Part shown: in pieces, positions 58,058-64,000 of the stretch
How the letters are laid out: every line of letters starts with the position of its first letter
Position numbering within the stretch: position 1 is the first letter of the stretch
The notes under the pieces: generated by a model
The model's database searches: none
What the model saw: the letters and a program-made list of their open reading frames with translations, nothing else
What the model was told of the DNA's origin: nothing
Assembly (NCBI RefSeq): GCF_002797495.1
Contig: NZ_PGEZ01000001.1
Span: 1,488,001-1,552,000 of the forward strand
Reading direction: 5' to 3'
Source of the DNA: Mumia flava
GTDB lineage: Bacteria > Actinomycetota > Actinomycetes > Propionibacteriales > Nocardioidaceae
DNA length: 64,000 nt
Program-made: the position numbers and the translations under genes

Positions 58058-60351
58058 CCCCGCATCGCCTCGCGGATCGGCGCGCGCCAGACCGTGCGGA
58101 GCTCCTCGGCCCCGATCGTGAACTGGCCGTCGACGCTCAGCGCGTCGCCCCCGGTCGTCCCGATCCGCGCCGCCGGCACACCGTAGCGTGCCGCGAGCGC
58201 CTCGAACGCGTCCACCGACCCGGACGGTACGGAGACCAGCGCCCGCGCGACGGACTCCGAGAACAGGGACACGAACGGGTCGCCGGGCAGCGTGACGGTC
58301 GCGCCGACGCCGTTGCGGATCGTGGCCTCGGCCAGCGCGATCGCGAGGCCGCCGTCGGAGAGGTCGTGCGCCGTGCTCGCCAGGCCCTGCGCGGCCGCCT
58401 CGACCATGAGGTCGGCCAGTGCCTTCTCGGCGGCCAGGTCGACCTGCGGCGGCCGACCGCCCAGGTGGCCGTGCGCGACCTGCGACCACGCCGATCCGTC
58501 CAGCTCGTCGCGGGTGGACCCGAGGAGCAGGAGCGCGTCGCCCTCGCCTGCGAAGCCCTGCCGCACACGGGTCGTCACGTCGGAGATCACGCCGAGCACG
58601 CCGACGACCGGGGTCGGCAGGATCGCCGTCTCGCCGGTCTGGTTGTAGAACGACACGTTGCCGCCGGTGACCGGGATGCCGAGCTCGGCGCACGCGTCCT
58701 TGAGCCCGCTCGTGGCCTGCTCGAACTGCCACATCACCGCCGGGTCCTCGGGCGAGCCGAAGTTGAGGCAGTCGGTGATCGCGAGCGGCAGGGCTCCGGA
58801 CACGCCGACGTTGCGGTACGCCTCGGCGAGCGCGAGCTGCGCCCCGGCGTACGGATCGAGCTTCGCGAACCGGCCGTTGCAGTCGGTCGCGACCGCGACG
58901 CCGAGATTCGTCTCGTCGTCGATGCGGATCATGCCGGCGTCCTCCGGCTGCGCGAGCACCGTGTCGCCGCGGACGTAGCGGTCGTACTGGTCGGTGACCC
59001 AGGACTTGTCGGCCTGGTTCGGCGAGCCCAGCACATCCAGCAGGGCCGTACGGAGGGCGTCGCCGTCGGCGGGCCGCTCCAGCGACGCGGTGGTGTCGGC
59101 CTGGAGGGTGTCCTGCCAGTCCGGCCGGGCGTACGGGCGCTGGTACGTCGGACCGTCGTGGGCGACCGAGCGCGGCGGGACGTCGACCACGGTCTCGCCG
59201 TGCCAGTCGATCACCAGGTGGTCGCCGTCGGTGACCTCGCCGACGACGGTCGCCTCGACCTCCCACTTCGCGCAGATCTCGAGGAACCGCGCGAGATGCT
59301 CGGGCTCGACGACGGCCATCATCCGCTCCTGCGACTCGCTCATGAGGATCTCCTCGGGCGAGAGCGTGGAGTCGCGCAGCGGCACGGTGTCGAGCTCGAC
59401 GTGCATACCGCCGTCGCCGGCGCTGGCGAGCTCGCTGGTCGCGCACGACAGCCCGGCACCGCCGAGGTCCTGGATGCCGGCGACCACACCGGCGTCGAAC
59501 AGCTCGAGCGTGCACTCGATCAGCAGCTTCTCCATGAACGGGTCGCCGACCTGGACGCTCGGTCGCTTCGCGGGGCCGCCCCTGCCGTCCGAGGACTCCG
59601 TGAACGTCTCGGACGCGAGCACCGAGACGCCGCCGATCCCGTCGCCGCCGGTCCGCGCGCCGTACAGCACGACCTGGTTGCCGACCCCGCTCGCGTGGGC
59701 GGTGTGCAGCTGCTCGTGCCGCAGCACGCCGACGCACAGCGCATTGACGAGCGGGTTGCCGAGATAGGTCTCGTCGAAGACGACCTCGCCACCGATGTTC
59801 GGGAGGCCGAGGCAGTTGCCGTAGCCGCCGACGCCGGCGACCACACCGGGCAGCACACGTGCCGTGTCGGCGGCGTCGAGCGGGCCGAAGCGCAGCGGGT
59901 CCATGACGGCGACGGGGCGCGCGCCCATCGCGAGGATGTCGCGGACGATCCCGCCGACACCGGTCGCCGCACCCTGGTACGGCTCCACGTAGCTGGGGTG
60001 GTTGTGCGACTCGACCTTGAAGGTGACCGCGTAGCCCTGACCGACGTCGATCACGCCGGCGTTCTCGCCGATCCCCGCGAGCGTCTTGCCCAGCGGGGTC
60101 TCCTGCGGGAGCTCGCCGAACTTCTTCAGGTGCACCTTGCTCGACTTGTAGGAGCAGTGCTCGCTCCACATCACGGAGTACATCGCCAGCTCGGCCCCGG
60201 TGGGACGGCGGCCGAGGATCTCGCGGATCCGCTCGTACTCGTCCGGCTTGAGACCCAGCTCGGTCCACGGCTGCGGGTGGTCGGGGGTGCGGGCGGCCTG
60301 CTCGACGGTGTCGAGGCGGCGCACGGCGGGCGTCGAAGGCGCTTCGGTCAC
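58054..60351 (-). CDS. purL: phosphoribosylformylglycinamidine synthase II
   Basis: The 765-residue ATP-dependent FGAM synthetase of purine synthesis. [78 protein letters not shown] and [13 protein letters not shown] are standard. The length is that of the small PurL which works with separate PurQ and PurS; neither is in the window. GTG 60351 has a TACCCT element 6 nt upstream. The GNAT gene follows with a 4-nt overlap. Confidence 0.97.
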   Translation of the reverse strand: MTEAPSTPAVRRLDTVEQAARTPDHPQPWTELGLKPDEYERIREILGRRPTGAELAMYSVMWSEHCSYKSSKVHLKKFGELPQETPLGKTLAGIGENAGVIDVGQGYAVTFKVESHNHPSYVEPYQGAATGVGGIVRDILAMGARPVAVMDPLRFGPLDAADTARVLPGVVAGVGGYGNCLGLPNIGGEVVFDETYLGNPLVNALCVGVLRHEQLHTAHASGVGNQVVLYGARTGGDGIGGVSVLASETFTESSDGRGGPAKRPSVQVGDPFMEKLLIECTLELFDAGVVAGIQDLGGAGLSCATSELASAGDGGMHVELDTVPLRDSTLSPEEILMSESQERMMAVVEPEHLARFLEICAKWEVEATVVGEVTDGDHLVIDWHGETVVDVPPRSVAHDGPTYQRPYARPDWQDTLQADTTASLERPADGDALRTALLDVLGSPNQADKSWVTDQYDRYVRGDTVLAQPEDAGMIRIDDETNLGVAVATDCNGRFAKLDPYAGAQLALAEAYRNVGVSGALPLAITDCLNFGSPEDPAVMWQFEQATSGLKDACAELGIPVTGGNVSFYNQTGETAILPTPVVGVLGVISDVTTRVRQGFAGEGDALLLLGSTRDELDGSAWSQVAHGHLGGRPPQVDLAAEKALADLMVEAAAQGLASTAHDLSDGGLAIALAEATIRNGVGATVTLPGDPFVSLFSESVARALVSVPSGSVDAFEALAARYGVPAARIGTTGGDALSVDGQFTIGAEELRTVWRAPIREAMRG

Positions 60352-60357
60352 GCCCCC

Positions 60358-60363
60358 AGGGTA
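60358..60363 (-). promoter_or_regulatory. leaderless-type -10 element of purL
   Basis: TACCCT lies 6 nt before GTG 60351 on the minus strand, with no ribosome binding site. Confidence 0.55.
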
Positions 60364-60412
60364 GTCGCCGTGGCCGAACCGTTATCCGCTCGCCCTGAGC
60401 AGGTCGTGGCCC

Positions 60413-60418
60413 TAGGTT
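60413..60418 (+). promoter_or_regulatory. leaderless-type -10 element of the Eis-like gene
   Basis: TAGGTT lies 6 nt before GTG 60425. The divergent purL promoter is 50 bp away. Confidence 0.55.
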
Positions 60419-60424
60419 CGAGCC

Positions 60425-61582
60425 GTGGAGATCCGTGAGCTCGACCCCGACGACCTCGACGCCGCGCTCGACGTCCGATCACGCTCGTTCGGGCCGCTGC
60501 CGGGCGCGCACCACGACCTGTGGCGGCAGATGACCGGCCGCGCGATCGCAGGGCGGCGCCAGCTCGCGGCGTACGACGGGGCGCGGGTGGTCGCGACCGC
60601 GCGGATCAACGACTTCGTCCAGTGGTGGCACGGCCGCCCCGTCCGGATGGCCGGGGTCGGGGGCGTCGTCGTGGCGCCCGAGCACCGCGGCCGCGGCGCC
60701 AGCGGCGCCCTGATGCGCGCGGTGCTGGTGCGCAGCAGGGAGCTGGGATACCCGCTGTCGGCGCTGTTCCCGGCGACCGTGCGGCCCTACCGCGCCGTCG
60801 GGTACGAGATCGCCGGCGAGCGTCAGGTCGTCGACCTTCCGTCGGAGGCGCTGCGGCGGCTGGCCGGGGACACCAGCGGGCTGCGCCGCGCCGCGCCGTC
60901 CGATGCCCGGACGGTGATCGACGCGCTCGGTGCCGGGTACGCGGCGGACCGGGTCGACGGCCCGTACACCTGGGCGGCCGAGGAGGTCGCCGCCGACCTC
61001 GAGGACGACGACGTGCTGGGCTATCTCGCCGACGACGGGTTCGTCGGGTACGAGTTCGACGGCGGCGAGCGGCTGACGGTCCACGAGCTCGCCGCGGGCT
61101 CGGCGGCCACGCGACGCACGCTGTGGAGCCTCGTGGGATCCGGCTCGTCCGTGGCGCCCGTGGTGCGCGCCGCGCTCGCGCCGCGGGACCCGCTGTGGTG
61201 GTGGCTCGACGAGAACCAGATCCAGGTCCAGCACCGCGAGTGGTGGATGCTCCGGGTGATCGACCCGGTCGCGGCGATCGCGGCGCGGGGGTTCCCGTCC
61301 GGGCTGGTGGTCGAGGTCCCGCTCGTCCTGGACGACCCCGTACTGAACGACGGCGGGCCCACCGCGTACCGGCTCACCGTGCACGACGGCGCCGCGACGC
61401 TGCACCCGACCGAGACGACCGACGGCATCCGGCTCGGGCCGCAGGGTCTCGCTGCACTGTTCGCGGGTACGTCGACCGGCGCGCTACGGGCCGCCGGGCT
61501 CGCCCAGGGCGGGGACCGGGGTCAGGACGCGGTGCTCGACGCGGCGTTCGCGGCCGAGCCGTTCATGACCGTCCACTTCTGA
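60425..61582 (+). CDS. Eis-like GNAT acetyltransferase
   Basis: A 385-residue three-part protein. An N-terminal GNAT domain has GVGGVVVAPEHRGRGASGALMRAVL (acetyl-CoA loop) and LFPATVRPYRAVGYEIAG; a second, degenerate GNAT domain and a C-terminal SCP2-like domain follow, the last ending AAFAAEPFMTVHF. The C-terminal phenylalanine carboxylate serves in catalysis in Eis, and it is present here. Eis proteins acetylate amines on aminoglycosides or proteins; the natural substrate here is unknown. Confidence 0.9.
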   Translation: MEIRELDPDDLDAALDVRSRSFGPLPGAHHDLWRQMTGRAIAGRRQLAAYDGARVVATARINDFVQWWHGRPVRMAGVGGVVVAPEHRGRGASGALMRAVLVRSRELGYPLSALFPATVRPYRAVGYEIAGERQVVDLPSEALRRLAGDTSGLRRAAPSDARTVIDALGAGYAADRVDGPYTWAAEEVAADLEDDDVLGYLADDGFVGYEFDGGERLTVHELAAGSAATRRTLWSLVGSGSSVAPVVRAALAPRDPLWWWLDENQIQVQHREWWMLRVIDPVAAIAARGFPSGLVVEVPLVLDDPVLNDGGPTAYRLTVHDGAATLHPTETTDGIRLGPQGLAALFAGTSTGALRAAGLAQGGDRGQDAVLDAAFAAEPFMTVHF

Positions 61583-61594
61583 GCCGCGCGCTGA

Positions 61595-61972
61595 TCACGC
61601 GCTCTGCCACAGGCCGACCATGTTGCCCTCGGGGTCGCGGAAGTAGGCGGCGAAACCCATGTCCGCGACTGCCTGCTTCTCGGAGACGTCGGTCGCTCCG
61701 AGGTCGCGCAACCGCGCCACGGCAGCATCGATGTCGTCGACGTCGACGGTGATCACGGGCCCGGTGAAGGGCTCGGAGCGCTCGAACATCCCGCCGTTGA
61801 TGAACCCGGGCTCGCTCGGTGCCATGTCCTCGCCGACCGGACCGGTCTGGACCATCGTGTAGCTCAGCTCCGGCATCTCCTGGACCTGCCAGCCGAACGC
61901 GTCCCGGTAGAACGCACGGGCCCGGTCGCCGTCGGCGAACGGAATCTCGAAATGGACGATGCGGTTGCTCAT
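61595..61972 (-). CDS. VOC-family (glyoxalase-like) protein
   Basis: A 125-residue protein of two beta-alpha-beta-beta-beta modules. HFEIPFADGDRARAFYRDAFGW is the usual first module, FINGGMFERSEP the loop, and FAAYFRDPEGNMVGLWQ the second module with the metal-binding Glu. Members act as dioxygenases, lyases or binding proteins. ATG 61972 follows GGGGGAGG. It converges on the Eis-like gene. Confidence 0.88.
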   Translation of the reverse strand: MSNRIVHFEIPFADGDRARAFYRDAFGWQVQEMPELSYTMVQTGPVGEDMAPSEPGFINGGMFERSEPFTGPVITVDVDDIDAAVARLRDLGATDVSEKQAVADMGFAAYFRDPEGNMVGLWQSA

Positions 61973-62043
61973 GGCGACCTCCCCCGTACGGGCGCGCCCG
62001 TGCGGCGTGCCCCTGGAGGCACCGTACGGCGCGGGCCGCCGCA

Positions 62044-62889
62044 TCAGGCCTGCTGTTGCGCCTTCCAGGCGCGGAAGCCCTCCTCGGACTCGCCGCGACG
62101 CCAGTAGCCGGACAGCGAGAGCTGCTCACGCGGGACGCCGCGATCGTGCAGGAGGTACGAACGCAGCTGCTTGAGCAGCGACGACTCCCCGTGCACGAAC
62201 ACCTGCGGCGCACCCGCCGGCCACGCGTCCGTCCTGACCGCGTCGGCGATCAGCGTCGTCGTCCCGGCGGGCGCGTCACCGCGGTGCAGCCAGGTCAGGG
62301 TCACGTCGGCCTCGGAGGTGAACGGCTGCTCGTCCTCGGGACCGCCCACCTCGACGAACGCGTGCACCCGCGCGCCCGCCGGCATCGCCTCCAGGGCCGC
62401 CTGGATCGCCGGCAGCGCGGCCTCGTCACCGGCGAGCAGGTGCCACGGAGCGACCGGGTCCGGGACGTACGCGCCGCCGGGCCCGAGCAGGTGGATCACG
62501 TCGCCCGGGGTGGCCGAGGCCGCCCACGGGCCGGCCACACCTGTGTCGCCGTGGACCACGAAGTCGATCGTGATCCGGGCGTGCTCGAGATCGATCGTGC
62601 GCAGCGTGTAGGTCCGCACGACCGGCAGGTCGTCGGCCGGGAACGTCGCCCGGACGAACTGCATGTCGAGCGGATCGGGGTAGTCGACGCCGTCGCGCAG
62701 GAACACGAGCTTCACGTAGGAGTCGGAGTAGCCGCCGAACCGGCGGGCGAACTCGTCGAACTGGACGCTCCCGAGCACCACGCGCTGCATGTGCGGGGTG
62801 ATCGGCTCGCTGGAGACCACCTCGAACCGCAACGGATAGCGCTTGCGGTCGGCAGCGGAGCCCGGGGGGTCGATCGCAGTCACGCTCAT
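62044..62889 (-). CDS. siderophore-interacting protein (ferric-siderophore reductase)
   Basis: A 281-residue SIP-family flavoprotein that reduces ferric siderophores in the cytoplasm. PHMQRVVLG and PVVRTYTLRTID are the FAD-binding R-x-Y-T region; VPDPVAPWHLLAGDEAALPAI, HAFVEVGG and PQVFVHGESSLLKQLRSYL mark the NAD(P)H side, and LSLSGYWRRGESEEGFRAW the end. ATG 62889 follows AGGG at 8 nt and also has TAGGGT 6 nt upstream. TTAGGGTGACCTTA here loosely recalls an iron box (DtxR/IdeR), but the match is weak. It follows the GNAT gene by 4 bp. Confidence 0.93.
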   Translation of the reverse strand: MSVTAIDPPGSAADRKRYPLRFEVVSSEPITPHMQRVVLGSVQFDEFARRFGGYSDSYVKLVFLRDGVDYPDPLDMQFVRATFPADDLPVVRTYTLRTIDLEHARITIDFVVHGDTGVAGPWAASATPGDVIHLLGPGGAYVPDPVAPWHLLAGDEAALPAIQAALEAMPAGARVHAFVEVGGPEDEQPFTSEADVTLTWLHRGDAPAGTTTLIADAVRTDAWPAGAPQVFVHGESSLLKQLRSYLLHDRGVPREQLSLSGYWRRGESEEGFRAWKAQQQA

Positions 62890-62893
62890 AAGG

Positions 62894-63523
62894 TCACCCT
62901 AACGAACCGGTGGTCGAGGTCGAGGCGTCCCGGGGCCCGTCGACGGCGTCGAGGCGGTAGAGCACGTGTCGGACCAGCCGCGACCCGGCGGGCACCCTCG
63001 GGTTGTCGAACTCGCCCGCGAGCACCATCCCGATCCGCCGCATCACGGCGACCGAGCGGTCGTTGGTCACCGAGGTGAACGACCACACCGTCGAGAGACC
63101 GGCGCGGTCGAAGGCGTACCGCGCCGCCGCACGCGCAGCCTCCGACGCCAGCCCTCGGCCCCAGGCGTGGCGCGCCAGCCGCCACCCGATCTCGGTCGGC
63201 GTCGGATCGTCCTCGCCGCCGACCCCGGCGCCCGTGTCGCGGACGGCTGCCGCGGCGACCGCCTCGGGCACCGGGTTCAGGCCGGTGAAGCCGAGGAAGG
63301 TCCCCGTCGCGGACTCCTCCACCGCCCACAGACCGAAGCCCTGCGCCGCGAACCGCTGCACGATCCGGTCGACGAGCGCGTCCGACTCCGCCCGGGTCAG
63401 GGGCGCGGGGAAGTGCTCCATCACCTGCCCGTCGGCGTTCAGAGCGGCGAACGGCGCGCGGTCGGTCTCCTGCCACGGACGCAGGACGAGCCGGTCCGTC
63501 GTCAGGCTCACCGGCCGGGTCAC
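62894..63523 (-). CDS. GNAT-family acetyltransferase (RimJ/RimL type)
   Basis: A 209-residue acetyltransferase. LTTDRLVLRPWQETDRAPFAALNADGQVMEHF is the standard RimJ/RimL-like N-terminus; EIGWRLARHAWGRGLASEAARAAARYAF is the acetyl-CoA loop, and VTNDRSVAVMRRIGMVLAGEFDNPRV the C-terminal half. GTG 63523 overlaps the VOC stop in GTGA. It belongs to the unit VOC - GNAT - SIP. Substrate is unknown. Confidence 0.88.
   Translation of the reverse strand: MTRPVSLTTDRLVLRPWQETDRAPFAALNADGQVMEHFPAPLTRAESDALVDRIVQRFAAQGFGLWAVEESATGTFLGFTGLNPVPEAVAAAAVRDTGAGVGGEDDPTPTEIGWRLARHAWGRGLASEAARAAARYAFDRAGLSTVWSFTSVTNDRSVAVMRRIGMVLAGEFDNPRVPAGSRLVRHVLYRLDAVDGPRDASTSTTGSLG
62896..62901 (-). promoter_or_regulatory. 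possible leaderless-type -10 element of the SIP gene
   Basis: TAGGGT lies 6 nt before ATG 62889 and overlaps the end of the GNAT gene, so the SIP gene may also have its own transcript. Confidence 0.4.
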
Positions 63524-63933
63524 GGGAGGACGGTCTCGCCGATCGGCCCCGGGTTGTACGCGATCTCCCACCGGTATCCGTCCGGGTCGGCCACGTATCC
63601 CGTGTATCCCCCCCAGTCACGGGCCTGGGGCTCGGCCACCGCCGTCCCACCGGCCGCGACCATCTGCGCGAAGACGGAATCGACGTCGTCGGTCGTCGGC
63701 ACGTTGTGCGCGAGGGTGATCGGCGGGATGCCGCCGGTCGACGGCTCGCCCACCTCGGAACGGAATCCGTCGACGTCCCACAGCGAGAGGACGACCTTGT
63801 CGGCGACACCGATCATCAGCACCTCACCGGGCACGTACATGCTCTCGGCCCACCCGAGGCCGTCGACGTAGAACGCGCGGCTGCGGGCCACGTCGGTGAC
63901 GGCGACGGAGATGAAGCTCAGACGTTGATCCAT
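63520..63933 (-). CDS. VOC-family (glyoxalase-like) protein
   Basis: A 137-residue two-module VOC protein. RLSFISVAVTDVARSRAFYVDGLGW and ITLAHNVPTTDDVDSVFAQMVAAGGT frame the fold, and GYTGYVADPDGYRWEIAYNPG holds the second metal-binding Glu. It is first gene of a unit with GNAT (GTGA overlap) and SIP. ATG 63933 is supported by TAGGGT 6 nt upstream. Function is unknown. Confidence 0.88.
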   Translation of the reverse strand: MDQRLSFISVAVTDVARSRAFYVDGLGWAESMYVPGEVLMIGVADKVVLSLWDVDGFRSEVGEPSTGGIPPITLAHNVPTTDDVDSVFAQMVAAGGTAVAEPQARDWGGYTGYVADPDGYRWEIAYNPGPIGETVLP

Positions 63934-63937
63934 AGTG

Positions 63938-63974
63938 CGACCCTAGGCCGTGCCACCGACACGGCCCAGGGTCG
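63938..63974. terminator. hairpin overlapping the VOC promoter
   Basis: CGACCCTAGGCCGTG (63938-63952) and CACGGCCCAGGGTCG (63960-63974) pair over 15 bp with one mismatch. It lies just after a stop codon at 63982 of an upstream minus-strand gene, so it is probably its terminator; it also contains the VOC -10. Confidence 0.55.
63940..63945 (-). promoter_or_regulatory. leaderless-type -10 element of the VOC gene
   Basis: TAGGGT lies 6 nt before ATG 63933 on the minus strand, with no ribosome binding site. Confidence 0.5.
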
Positions 63975-63981
63975 CGCGGGC

Positions 63982-64000
63982 TCAGGCGAAGGTCAGGACC
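63982..64000 (-). CDS. possible C-terminus of a further gene
   Basis: A minus-strand frame reads VLTFA and then TGA at 63982-63984, followed by a terminator-like hairpin. Only 19 bases are inside the window, so this is a suggestion from context. Confidence 0.25.

Overview
The window is very GC-rich (about 70 % by eye). Nearly every codon ends in G or C, GTG starts are frequent, and many genes overlap by the tetramers ATGA or GTGA. A bldC-type regulator next to a valine dehydrogenase, a DUF3073 protein, a mycobacterial-type encapsulin, and a tmsA/tmsB pair for 10-methyl branched fatty acids together point to an actinobacterium. A member of the Nocardioidaceae or a close relative is my best inference. 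The sequence reads as a chromosomal segment. No prophage, insertion sequence, integrase, rRNA or CRISPR array was seen.

Layout. 1-7.1 kb: the end of an alpha/beta hydrolase converges on a NicC-like flavin monooxygenase that has an AT-rich palindrome upstream. Then come an ACT-malic enzyme, a frameshifted membrane gene, a flavin/F420 split-barrel protein, a tightly coupled DyP peroxidase-encapsulin-epoxide hydrolase operon, and a broken ribbon-helix-helix gene. 7.2-17.8 kb: a membrane protein, an esterase, and an OmpR/histidine kinase pair divergent from a six-gene Mrp cation/proton antiporter operon in which subunits A and B are fused. 17.8-24.8 kb: LysR/YeiH, SnoaL-like/PadR, an Orn/Lys/Arg decarboxylase, exonuclease III and a DUF2812-like protein. 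24.8-33.9 kb: a tandem repeat array, a NarL-type two-component system divergent from an MMPL transporter, then tmsB, tmsA, aroQ, a pirin and a small zinc protease on the minus strand. 33.9-35.3 kb: tRNA-Glu, tRNA-Asp and tRNA-Phe around a RutE-like nitroreductase. 35.4-43.8 kb: RibD-C-like reductase, DUF427, DUF4126-like, bldC, vdh, DUF3073, purM-purF, a small membrane protein and an acyl-CoA ligase. 43.9-50.2 kb: cell-wall and envelope functions (M15-like peptidase, M20 peptidase, a secreted DUF1906 protein, a patatin and an HtrA-like protease). 50.3-55.1 kb: an operon of soluble LytS-type kinase, APH-type kinase, LytTR regulator, small membrane protein and sodium/solute symporter. 55.3-64 kb: DEAD-box helicase, SMI1/KNR4 protein, purL-GNAT, an Eis-like acetyltransferase, two VOC proteins, a siderophore-interacting protein and another GNAT.

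Themes. Purine synthesis (purF, purM, purL) is split over two loci. At least sixteen genes carry a TANNNT hexamer 6-7 nt upstream of the start codon, so leaderless transcription appears to be common. A dispersed repeat (core GTCTCGATCnTCGCTCCGCTC) occupies many intergenic gaps, forms a 41-bp tandem array and a 30-bp perfect inverted repeat, and apparently supplies codons to the 5' end of the pirin gene.

No clear novel defence system is visible. The arrangements I would pursue first are the kinase-APH-regulator-symporter operon and the encapsulin operon with a third, epoxide-hydrolase gene.
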